64,000 nt of DNA from Tritrichomonas musculus (lineage: Eukaryota; Parabasalia; Tritrichomonadida; Tritrichomonadidae): contig JAPFFF010000011.1 of assembly GCA_039105265.1 (NCBI GenBank), positions 2,046,001-2,110,000 on the forward strand, written 5' to 3'. Positions 20,144 through 29,043 of this stretch are shown here, piece after piece (within the stretch, counting starts at the first letter, position 1; every line of letters begins with the position of its first letter). The position numbers were made by a program, and so were the translations under genes. The notes below the pieces were generated by a model. The model ran no database searches, was not told the DNA's origin, and saw nothing but the letters and a program-made list of their open reading frames with translations.

Positions 20144-21451
20144 ATGGATTATAATGAGTGGCTTGTTGAACATCAAGAACTAATCAATTATGTTTCTTTG
20201 AATGCTCGTCCCAAAAATTTGAACACTAAAAAAAAGCTTAATAAATATTATAATGAAATCGTTCAAGCAATAAAAGATGTTATTTTGAAAGATCCAATTC
20301 AAGTATTGGTTAGGCCACAACCTAAGCCATTATATCTTGGTGGAGAAGCTGCTATGATGTATCACAAAAAAATATTTATAAAAGAAAAACTCAATAATAT
20401 CGCTTTAAATAATCATAATCAGCTCAGTGGTTACCTTGCTGATGTTTTGTCGCTTTTATCTGATGGAAAAATCACAATTTCAATACCTGATAATCTTTAT
20501 CTTGAAGTTGACTATGATAGCTTAATCAAGAAATATTCAAATGCTCAAGATAAACACTGGAATATGCTTAAGGCAAAGTTGGAAGAATACGAAGCTAAAA
20601 TCGATGAATCAAATAAATTTGTAGAAACTCAATCTGATCAAAAACAATTCTTCTGTGCAAGAATTGAGGAATCTCTCATGGAATTCGATCCAAACTCCTC
20701 CTTCCTTAAAAGAATTTCAACTCAAGACGAACTTGAAGTACTCTTTGAATATCCTGAATTTCCACTTCATAACAAGTTTGTTAGTGTTGTTCAAGGTTAT
20801 AGCTCAGCTCCAAAAGATTTTATACCTAATTTAATTTCTCTTGTTTATGTAACTTTAAATCACTTTGATTTTCATGAGACAAATAGTGAAAATGTATTAA
20901 TTCTCTTCCTTTTCCGATATGCATTTGATAAGTTATATGCATTTCAAAAATCACCTCTTAACAGGAATCCTTTTGATCTCAATAAACTTAAAACGGTTGA
21001 TCCTTTAATTCATTATTTAAGTAACTGTACTTTCCAGCAGCTAAAGCCGCCTGATGAATGTTGTCCAAAACACACTCCTGATATGAAAGTGTCTGAAGTA
21101 TTCCGTAATGATCCTGATTATTATCCAGCCGTTCTTGCTCTTGAAGAAATAATTTTTCACACAAATCCAATAGACTCTTTAAATGCAGTTCATGATTGCT
21201 TACACGAGATTGAATTGGCTGTAAACAAAATACATCCAACAAAAGAAGCAATGTTGCCTTTTGAAGTTACTTTTGGTGTATTTCTGTGCGTAGCTTCTGC
21301 ATCGCATATTCCAGAATTGCAAAATATCTCTGACTTCATTGATGAATGTGTTCCTAAAACTGGTCTCAGCCCTGTCTTTGACTTTGCTCATACAAAATTA
21401 AAAGCTGCTACATATCATCTTCGGCAAATTGTGAAAATGCAACAGCAGTGA
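20144..21451 (+). CDS. VPS9-like domain protein (putative Rab5-type GEF)
   Basis: VPS9 domains activate Rab5-family GTPases on endosomes. The open frame begins earlier at a TTG (20132), but the first ATG is at 20144, giving 435 residues. The N-terminal 200 residues are helical with a coiled-coil-like stretch (HWNMLKAKLEEYEAKIDESN, about 138-157). The C-terminal 170 residues resemble a VPS9 fold: NPIDSLNAVHDCLHEIE, then LPFEVTFGVFLCVASASHIPE (the position of the family's 'ADdllPil' block, but with E in place of the usual catalytic D), and a final AHTKLKAATYHLRQI. Trichomonads carry many VPS9-like proteins of this size. The call rests on weak motif similarity, so another helical domain is possible. 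Confidence 0.55.
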   Translation: MDYNEWLVEHQELINYVSLNARPKNLNTKKKLNKYYNEIVQAIKDVILKDPIQVLVRPQPKPLYLGGEAAMMYHKKIFIKEKLNNIALNNHNQLSGYLADVLSLLSDGKITISIPDNLYLEVDYDSLIKKYSNAQDKHWNMLKAKLEEYEAKIDESNKFVETQSDQKQFFCARIEESLMEFDPNSSFLKRISTQDELEVLFEYPEFPLHNKFVSVVQGYSSAPKDFIPNLISLVYVTLNHFDFHETNSENVLILFLFRYAFDKLYAFQKSPLNRNPFDLNKLKTVDPLIHYLSNCTFQQLKPPDECCPKHTPDMKVSEVFRNDPDYYPAVLALEEIIFHTNPIDSLNAVHDCLHEIELAVNKIHPTKEAMLPFEVTFGVFLCVASASHIPELQNISDFIDECVPKTGLSPVFDFAHTKLKAATYHLRQIVKMQQQ

Positions 21452-21758
21452 TTCGATTTTTGGCGTGTTTTAATAAATAACCCTTTTGTTTTTATATATT
21501 ATTCGCTTTTTTATGTAAAAATTCTGAATATGAGATCGCAATTGATTTTTAAGAAAATCATATTTAACCTATAAAAAACGTTTTTACTGGAAACTGCTTT
21601 GATTTTGCAAAAAAGAAGAAGAAATCTTGCAAATAAGTAATAGAATTTAAAAAATTTATTCAAAAAAAAAAAAAAAAATCATTCAATTAATTTGAATTGA
21701 TAATCAAATGATTAAAAATAAAACAAAATAATATATAAAATAATATAAAATAAATAAA
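21452..21758. other. AT-rich convergent spacer
   Basis: Spacer between convergent genes. It has an A-rich run of about 18 bases at 21662-21678 and nothing else recognisable. Confidence 0.5.
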
Positions 21759-24700
21759 TTATACATTCATGGTTTTGATCTTCAATTCAATTTCACGGAT
21801 TAGATCTTTTGAAAGAGTTTGGTCTGAAGCCTTTAATTCTATGAATACATTAGATACGTCAACTTTTAATGAGCAAACAACTTCATGATTCAAAGTTGTT
21901 CTCGAATATAAAGTTCTAGATTGTTGATCATTTCCTTTAATAATAGTACTTCTCAAAACATTAACTACGCATTGTAAAAGATCTTTTGGTTTTGCTTGTG
22001 TGACTGGTTTCAATTTCTGAACATAAGTAGCTGCAGAAATTGCAGCATCAATATTAGCAGGATCACCTGGCATTAAGAAGAAAGATGGGAAAAAGAGTAG
22101 AGATGCCTCTAAAGTTTCAGCTCCACTATCAGTTGGAACGAGAATAAGTCGAACTTTTTGTGGAATGAGAATATTTTGAAATTCGAGAGATATCTTATGA
22201 GTTGCCTTTTCGCCAGTTCCTATTGTTTGATTGTAAGAAGGGAGTGATACTGCTTTAACGTTTGATGAAGGAGGTACTGAAATATCGATTGCTGTCAAAT
22301 AATTCATTGAATTGTTTAAAATTGATAGATCAATATCTAATGTTGTTGGTTTCTCAACGCTACAATGGAATTCAGTTGCTTGAACTGTCATACAAGAGTT
22401 CTCACCTAGTTGCTGAGCGCGTGAATAAGGCTTTGGGCCAGTAATTGGAGCTGCCGCTGGTGGTTTTGGAATATTAGATTCGCCATGTCTTCTGTTACTT
22501 CTTGTTGTTGAAGAAGAATTGGCGCTGGTAGTTTTATTTTCTTCTTTATTGTCATTTTCGTTTTTATTATCTTCTTGTTTATCGTTTTTATCGTTTTCAT
22601 TATTGCGTCCTTTTGAGCCTCGGCTATGGTGGCCATGGCTGTGACTATGATGACGTCCATGGCCACTTGAGCTGTTCTTTTTGTTTTGCTGTTGTTGTTG
22701 TTGATTTTTCATTAATTGTTCTTGAACATATGGCATTGGTCTTGGTAAGTTTTGTTGTTCTTCTTCTGCAATAATTTGAGTAAGATCGATGTTTGCCAGT
22801 TCATTAGAAAGAACAGCTGGTCGTTTTTGTGTAACTTGTGCAGGTTTTGCAATATTAGCGACGTTTTTCTCAGAATTAATTTTGAGAATCTTGGGTTTAG
22901 GAACCTGTCTTTGCTGCCTTGCTGGTTTCCTTCTTTTAACTGGAGCACTTTTGGTTTGTTCTCCGTCTTTGGAATTTACCAAAGCGTCAGCTAATGTAGA
23001 TGCTGATACGTTTGCAAGTTCGTCAACGGTCTCTTCTTCATCATAAAAGATTTCAATTGGTTTATCTAATTCCGCTGGTCTTTCAATAGGTTCAAAATCA
23101 TCTTGAAATTCTGGAACGAGCATTTCACGAAACTGTGTGACTGCTGGGCCTTCACGTGATTTCTTTATTATTTCTATGAGAGATTTTGTCATTATTGCAG
23201 CATCTTGGACTTCTGCGATTGTCGAAGATTCAAAGATTGGAAGTTGTTTGTCGAAAATAGATTCGAGTTCAATCATTTTCTCCTCGTTTTCAGCCTTTAA
23301 ATATAACTTAAAAGCAGTTGCAATGCAACTTTCTTGAACACGTTCATCAGTTTCAGCAATGAGAGAGAAAAGAACTTTTTCAAACATATCTGTGTTTGCT
23401 GCGTATTCAGCTATAATATGGGATGAAGATAAAAGGAGAGATGTAGCATCTTTATAAGCAACGTTCTGGAACAGTCCAGCCATTTCATCAACAAGTCTTT
23501 CGCGTGTATCAGGGACTCTTAAAGCAAGATCAAGGAGTTGTTCTGAGAGTACATCATAACATGTAAATCCACCCTCTTGAACAAAATCCATTAATGTTGA
23601 TATGTACCAATCAAAGTCGTTAATTAAATCATAATCGTTTTTACTACATATTTCTATCACTCGAGAGAAAATTTGATTCTTGAACATAACTGATTTTGAT
23701 TGCTTAAAGTGGTCAAACATTTTTGCAACAATTCCATCAATTGTTTTTGCATTTGCAAGAGCTGCTAATAAATCAAGCGCAAGAAGCCTTGTGGATTCAT
23801 CTGATGAATCAAGGCACTTTGTGATTAAATCTTTATGTTGGGCAACAAGTTTAGGCTGAATTTCAATTAATTTGATGAAAAGTGAAAGACATAAAAATCG
23901 AAGATTAACATCTTCATGTTCCAAAAATGATTGCATTCTGTTTGTTGCATATGTAAGGAGAATTGTGTTTGTGATAGGAATTTCAATGATTGTTCGAACG
24001 CATTCAAATAAAACAGTGATTGATGATGTTGTTTCAAGAATTGTCGTAAATGGGCCAATAAGTTTACGCGGTAGGCGTGGTTCGACATTAGATAGCATTC
24101 TCATTATATAAATTAAACGCATGGTTACCCAATTTGATGTGGAAGCTTCCAGCATTTTATGTAATTTTGGAATTAATTGAACAAAATTATGAACATTATG
24201 GGCACATAATTCAGACATAACCGTAAGTGCAGAAAAAACAACTGAGTTATCAGCATCATCTAATCTAGATAATAATGTTGTAAATCCAGGCCGCAGGGCG
24301 TCAGGATATTTTAAACAAATATGATAGAACGTCATAATAGCTTTTTGTCGAACAACTGGTTTTGCTGCTGACATTAATGCAATAACATCATGAGCTATAC
24401 TTTGTGATAAAGAAAGAGAAAGATATGGTGGTAATGAGGATAAAACAAGAGCTGATAATAATGGTTGAATTGAAGTAAGATCTCTTTCAATTCGATTTGT
24501 TGCCATTAAAACAACATCAGATGTTGAAGTCCACATTTGAGCAGCAGCAGTGTAGGCAATTCGTTTTGCTGAAAAAGAGTCAAGAGACATAACTTCTAGA
24601 ACGCAAAAATCAGCCCAAGTCGTATCGTGGCCACGAAGGTTCAAAAATATAAGTTGTTGTACAATATCTTGCTTGGTATCGGGGTTTCCAGTGTGCATTT

Positions 24701-24806
24701 CTTCTTGCATTTTTGCGACAAGATCAGCAACAAAGTTTTGTTCGTTTCCAGAGGCGCGAGCATTTAAATATGATTTAATAGTATCGGCAAGTGATCTACG
24801 TATCAT
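21759..24806 (-). CDS. AP3D1: AP-3 complex large subunit delta
   Basis: Delta adaptin of the AP-3 coat, which sorts cargo from endosomes/trans-Golgi to lysosome-like compartments. It has 1015 residues. The trunk (1-585) is a HEAT solenoid matching delta adaptin closely: LIFLNLRGHDTTWADFCVLEVM, AYTAAAQMWTSTSDVVLMATN, IMTFYHICLKYPDALRPGF, and SNWVTMRLIYIMRMLSNVEP for human 'NNWVLIKIIKLFGALTPLEP'. The hinge (585-795) is low complexity, with basic KRRKPARQQRQVPKPK, a polyQ/N stretch, a His/Ser/Gly tract (GRHHSHSHGHHSRG) and an Asn/Asp/Lys-rich tract. The end (800-1015) looks like an ear-type beta-sandwich plus platform. A TCACCA motif lies directly 5' of the ATG. The hinge is longer and more biased than usual. 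Confidence 0.9.
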   Translation of the reverse strand: MIRRSLADTIKSYLNARASGNEQNFVADLVAKMQEEMHTGNPDTKQDIVQQLIFLNLRGHDTTWADFCVLEVMSLDSFSAKRIAYTAAAQMWTSTSDVVLMATNRIERDLTSIQPLLSALVLSSLPPYLSLSLSQSIAHDVIALMSAAKPVVRQKAIMTFYHICLKYPDALRPGFTTLLSRLDDADNSVVFSALTVMSELCAHNVHNFVQLIPKLHKMLEASTSNWVTMRLIYIMRMLSNVEPRLPRKLIGPFTTILETTSSITVLFECVRTIIEIPITNTILLTYATNRMQSFLEHEDVNLRFLCLSLFIKLIEIQPKLVAQHKDLITKCLDSSDESTRLLALDLLAALANAKTIDGIVAKMFDHFKQSKSVMFKNQIFSRVIEICSKNDYDLINDFDWYISTLMDFVQEGGFTCYDVLSEQLLDLALRVPDTRERLVDEMAGLFQNVAYKDATSLLLSSSHIIAEYAANTDMFEKVLFSLIAETDERVQESCIATAFKLYLKAENEEKMIELESIFDKQLPIFESSTIAEVQDAAIMTKSLIEIIKKSREGPAVTQFREMLVPEFQDDFEPIERPAELDKPIEIFYDEEETVDELANVSASTLADALVNSKDGEQTKSAPVKRRKPARQQRQVPKPKILKINSEKNVANIAKPAQVTQKRPAVLSNELANIDLTQIIAEEEQQNLPRPMPYVQEQLMKNQQQQQQNKKNSSSGHGRHHSHSHGHHSRGSKGRNNENDKNDKQEDNKNENDNKEENKTTSANSSSTTRSNRRHGESNIPKPPAAAPITGPKPYSRAQQLGENSCMTVQATEFHCSVEKPTTLDIDLSILNNSMNYLTAIDISVPPSSNVKAVSLPSYNQTIGTGEKATHKISLEFQNILIPQKVRLILVPTDSGAETLEASLLFFPSFFLMPGDPANIDAAISAATYVQKLKPVTQAKPKDLLQCVVNVLRSTIIKGNDQQSRTLYSRTTLNHEVVCSLKVDVSNVFIELKASDQTLSKDLIREIELKIKTMNV

Positions 24807-25057
24807 TGGTGAGTTAAATTTGAGATAGGTTTAAAAATATCGAAAAAAAATCTTAATAGAATGGACATGATACCTGAAAAATACGATAGAATTTCTAAAT
24901 CTAGAACTCTCAACTAAATAAGTTTTTACTTTTCTAAAACAAATCATAAAATATTAATATTATGCTTGTAAAACTGCAAATTTATAAATATTTTGGTTGA
25001 ATCTTTTTTATTAAACAAGATATAGAAGCAATTTCCAAAAATTTAAAAAAAATAGAA

Positions 25058-26680
25058 ATGAGACCTAGGAGGCTTTCAGCCCCTCTTGATCTTCCAATGG
25101 AGCAAATCACAGCCCTTCGTGGTTTAAATAATCAAATGAACAAAGCCCTTCAAACTCAATCACTTTTTCCAGATTTTACACCATCATCGAATTATGATAG
25201 TGCTCCAATGTCAAATTGGTCGCATTTTAAAAGGCCGAGGAGATTCTGGGAGTACTTAATTTTCACCGTTTCGCTTATTACTCCAATAGAAATTAGCTTT
25301 GTACTACTCTTTGATCGCAAAATTACTCCAGTAGAATATTCAGTATTTTTTATTGTTGATATAATCCAACTTCTTGACAATTATGTTACTTTAAAAACGC
25401 CTTTTATAAAAAACGGGATTTTAGTTGATGAAAAACTAGAAATAATTAAACATTATGGCATATTTTCTTTTATTCTCCATGTTTTAGCATCACTACCTCT
25501 TGGATGGATTGGTGTGATAAAAGGTGACATAAAAATTTATGGATATTTATCAATAAATCGCCTTTTCCGTCTTCATCAAGCATGGAACTCTTATCGAATG
25601 ATTAATGATTCACAAACTTATCAAGGAATTATTTCAAAAATTTATCCCCATATAATGATGTTTTTCTTCTGTGTTCATTGCTTCACCTGCGTTTATTATT
25701 TAATTGCAACGATTGATGGAATTGACAATAGCTGGATTGCTGGATTTGTTGCCAATGGTTTTACAACTACACAGCAATATGTTGTTTCCCTATATTTTGT
25801 TTTAACTACTATTTTTACTATTGGCTTTGGAGATATCCATCCTGTTACAACAACAGAGCGAATTATTTGTATTTTATTTGCAATTGTCGGTGTTTTATTT
25901 AATGGTTTAATTATTTCAAAGATGGTTATGATCATTAGAGATCCTCAAAAAGCAAATTTTGCAAAGCAAGCAGCAACAGTTCATGAATTCCTTGTTGAAA
26001 AAGGTATTGATCCTACATATATTCGACATGTCCGTCATTTCTATCAGAATCGATGGAATAATACGCACGGATCTCCCTCATGGAACGAAATATTTAAAGA
26101 TTTACCAACATCAATCAGAAGTGCTGTTACACTAGAATTTTGTGAAAAAGCTTTTTCAAAGATTCAATTATTTCATGGATTACGAGAGCGTTACTTGCTT
26201 GTCATTATAGACTCTATGTCATCATTTTCATATTGCCCTGGTGAATGTATTTATCATCAAGGTGATTTAACAACAGATTTGCTTATATTTAAAAGCGGAA
26301 TTATTCAAATACATGTTAATGGTGAAATTTTGGCTACCAGTGAAACTAGTTCCAATTACATTGATTGTGAAGAAGAATTTATTTTTAATGAACCTAGGAA
26401 AAAAACTGTCATTGCTATCAGTTTTGTTGAAGGATGGAAAATTGAAAGAGAGCATTTTGTTGCTATTTTAGCATCAAACACACATCTCCGCCAAATAGCA
26501 TTTATGAACGTTAAGCATCAATTCCATGTCAAAGTTCAAGAAAAGAATCTGACAGAAGATAAACTTTGGGGAGTAGTAAATGAGCCTTTTGATATAAATG
26601 ATGAAGAATCTGAGCATGTCATTCCCTCGGAAGACGACTTTTTGTATGTTGATGATGAGAAAGATCAAGAAAGTATTTGA
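25058..26680 (+). CDS. Voltage/cyclic-nucleotide-gated-type potassium channel with degenerate CNBD
   Basis: A 540-residue six-TM channel of the EAG/CNG/HCN superfamily. S1-S4 span about residues 65-190. The S4-equivalent segment (SINRLFRLHQAWNSYRM) has only three or four positive residues, so voltage sensing may be weak. The pore helix and filter read LTTIFTIGFGDIHPV, with T-I-G-F-G-D at 254-259, a K+-selective EAG-type filter. S6 follows, then a C-linker and a cyclic-nucleotide-binding fold at about 365-475 (LFHGLRERYLLVIIDSMSSF; CPGECIYHQGDLTTDLLIFKSG). The phosphate-binding cassette that holds cNMP (FGE...RxA) is not recognisable; the stretch reads DCEEEFIFNEPRKKTVIA, so ligand binding is doubtful. 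It is divergent from AP-3 delta, with 251 bp between starts. Confidence 0.88.
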   Translation: MRPRRLSAPLDLPMEQITALRGLNNQMNKALQTQSLFPDFTPSSNYDSAPMSNWSHFKRPRRFWEYLIFTVSLITPIEISFVLLFDRKITPVEYSVFFIVDIIQLLDNYVTLKTPFIKNGILVDEKLEIIKHYGIFSFILHVLASLPLGWIGVIKGDIKIYGYLSINRLFRLHQAWNSYRMINDSQTYQGIISKIYPHIMMFFFCVHCFTCVYYLIATIDGIDNSWIAGFVANGFTTTQQYVVSLYFVLTTIFTIGFGDIHPVTTTERIICILFAIVGVLFNGLIISKMVMIIRDPQKANFAKQAATVHEFLVEKGIDPTYIRHVRHFYQNRWNNTHGSPSWNEIFKDLPTSIRSAVTLEFCEKAFSKIQLFHGLRERYLLVIIDSMSSFSYCPGECIYHQGDLTTDLLIFKSGIIQIHVNGEILATSETSSNYIDCEEEFIFNEPRKKTVIAISFVEGWKIEREHFVAILASNTHLRQIAFMNVKHQFHVKVQEKNLTEDKLWGVVNEPFDINDEESEHVIPSEDDFLYVDDEKDQESI

Positions 26681-27192
26681 AAAATATTTAATAATAGATT
26701 TTTTTGTTTATTTTATAAATAGATTATTTTTAGTAAATAAAAGAAATTTTAAAAAATCTTTGAATCAAAGCAAATAGTTAAAGATGAATGTGTAAATCAT
26801 TCACTCATTCTCATTATGCTATAAAATACCAATTTTCGTTTTTTTGAGGATTTTTATATGTAATAATATTTTTATTACTTTGTTGATGAAATTAACAGTC
26901 TTAGTTTTTGGAGCTCTTTTATTGATAGAACTGTAAATTGACGAAAAAGACTGAAACTCAAGGAGGTTTTTATATAAAAAATGAAAATATCTTAATATTT
27001 TATAATTAAAATGACTTATATAAAATAAAAATCAATACTGTAATATAATAATAATTATATATGTATGTATTACTCCTATATAAAAAAATTGAATCATACA
27101 AAATACAAACTAATTTTTTATGAAAAAGGGAATGGCTCATTTTGAATGGATTTCAATTAGTATTTCAAAGCATTTTTCAAATAGAATTCAAA
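26681..27192. other. AT-rich spacer
   Basis: Spacer between the channel stop and the start chosen for the RING ligase. Very AT-rich; it should contain the ligase promoter. No other feature is seen. Confidence 0.5.
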
Positions 27193-28674
27193 ATGATGTT
27201 TTTAATTCTCTCTTTGTTTTTATCTTTAAAAAAAGATTCTCTATTCAGAGGAAATTGTACTACACACAGTGCCTATAGAAATTCATATTTCATGGGAAAC
27301 AAAACAAAATTTGTTATCACACTAGAACCTGAAAAAACCATTTATAACAATACATATTCTTGTAATTTCGAATTCTATACTTTAAGTCCTATTGAAATAG
27401 AGGAAAGATTTGATTTATATGGATTTAATTTTAACGGAAATGAATACTTTTTTTATCATGATCATGTCCACAAAAATATGAATAAATCCATCGAATATAT
27501 TCATAGCCTTACGAAAGATAATGTGAGTGTGAATATCCCAGAACTAGAGACATTCGTAATACAAAATAATTTAGCTCTTCCAATTATTATTTATTTTAAA
27601 CTAGGCCAAAGAGATCCATACCCGCAAAAATTTATAACAGATCGAAATATTACGGGTCATTTTAATCTTCATAATACCACGTATTTAACTTTAACAGGAA
27701 ATGAAATCGATAAGATTAAGTATATTGGCGAAGGGCGTTCATTTGGTGTGATTCTATCTATATATGTTGCCCTTAATTATTATGCTTGGCATATCTTAAG
27801 CTTAAGATTTAATTCACGATCACTTTTATCTCATTTTTCAGAGCATTCTTTGTTAATGCACATAGGTTTTGATTTTTGCTTACTTTTCTTTTCACTTGAT
27901 ATGTCGATGTCAAGTGATCATTTTCTTCGAATATTTCTATTTCTCTTTATAATTATGATTTTGGTATTTTTTCAAAAGCAAATGGAAGTATTGGCAAAAG
28001 TTTGGAGGGCAAATCAAGAAGATTTTGACAACGAAAATTTAAATGATCCAACTAATGAGCGAATTCGAGAAATTAAGTTACGTTTACTTCTCTTCTTTAT
28101 TGAAATGTCATTTATTATTATTTTATCATCGATATTAACAACTCTTTGTTTTGTTGTTCCTTTGATTTCGATCGTCTATTTGTACTTAACTTTTTTACCA
28201 CAGATATTTCATCTCGCTAAAGTGAATCCACGCATCATTAAATCTGATTTATTTTTCACCACAGTTATATACACTATTCGCCTTCTTCCTTTGATTTATT
28301 TCCTTTTATACCCAAGGAATTTCCTTTTAAGTTATAGTATCCCTCTTGGCTTATTAGTAATAGTATTATGGACTCTTCAGTATGTTATTCTTGTTCTCCA
28401 AAATTGTTATGGTGGAGACTTCTTTTTGCCTCAATCGTATAGAGAAGAGGTTTACGATTACTCGGCAACACGAGATACAAATCCAGAGCACAATCAATGT
28501 CCAATTTGTATGTGCACAATAAACCAAAATGATCAAACTATGACTCCTCCCTGTGGTCATACATTTCATAGAAGATGTTTGACTAGATGGATGGAAGAAG
28601 AACTTATATGTCCAGTTTGCAGAGCACCTCTTCCAATTGAAGCACGTCAACCAGAAAGAGCTACATATAATTGA
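27193..28674 (+). CDS. Tul1/Dsc1-like multipass membrane RING-H2 ubiquitin ligase
   Basis: The open frame begins at a TTG (27142), but the first in-frame ATG (27193) starts a clean signal peptide (MMFLILSLFLSL), giving 493 residues. A luminal domain follows to about 195 (FRGNCTTHSAYRNSYFMGN; EPEKTIYNNTYSCNFEFY). Then come about seven hydrophobic segments, and a C-terminal cytosolic RING-H2 at about 436-477: C-x2-C, CGHTFHRRC, then CPVC, with all eight zinc ligands present. The luminal domain, the TM layout and the pre-RING motifs 'YLTFLPQIFHLAKVNPR' and 'YGGDFFLPQSY' match the Tul1/Dsc1 family of Golgi/endosome membrane-protein quality-control E3s, which have 'FGPRFFLP' at that place. Partner Dsc subunits are not in this window. 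Confidence 0.8.
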   Translation: MMFLILSLFLSLKKDSLFRGNCTTHSAYRNSYFMGNKTKFVITLEPEKTIYNNTYSCNFEFYTLSPIEIEERFDLYGFNFNGNEYFFYHDHVHKNMNKSIEYIHSLTKDNVSVNIPELETFVIQNNLALPIIIYFKLGQRDPYPQKFITDRNITGHFNLHNTTYLTLTGNEIDKIKYIGEGRSFGVILSIYVALNYYAWHILSLRFNSRSLLSHFSEHSLLMHIGFDFCLLFFSLDMSMSSDHFLRIFLFLFIIMILVFFQKQMEVLAKVWRANQEDFDNENLNDPTNERIREIKLRLLLFFIEMSFIIILSSILTTLCFVVPLISIVYLYLTFLPQIFHLAKVNPRIIKSDLFFTTVIYTIRLLPLIYFLLYPRNFLLSYSIPLGLLVIVLWTLQYVILVLQNCYGGDFFLPQSYREEVYDYSATRDTNPEHNQCPICMCTINQNDQTMTPPCGHTFHRRCLTRWMEEELICPVCRAPLPIEARQPERATYN

Positions 28675-29043
28675 ATGTGAAGCAAACTTGGTGTATTATT
28701 TAATAATTATTTAATGTTGTTTGTTTTGTAAAATTATTTTTTTTATTTGTAAATCATATTTACTAATTTAATTAAATTATGATGTTTCCCTTTAAATATT
28801 AAATTTTATTTATTATATTTATTAATTGTAATTGATATTTCCTTTATATAAAGAGAAATAAGAAATATCGATATTAGAGTTTTATATGCAAAGTCGAGTA
28901 TACATGTGAATCAGATTTGCGTTAATTAATATTTTTAAAATAAAAGGAGTTTGCCTCTATTTTGTCATCTTTTGTGATATCTTTGATTTGTTAAAAATTT
29001 TGAATAAATTATTAAAAGTGATAATAAACGGTCTCCATTTTTG
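28675..29043. other. AT-rich spacer
   Basis: Spacer between two plus-strand genes, likely holding the promoter of the phosphatase gene. No other signal is seen. Confidence 0.5.
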
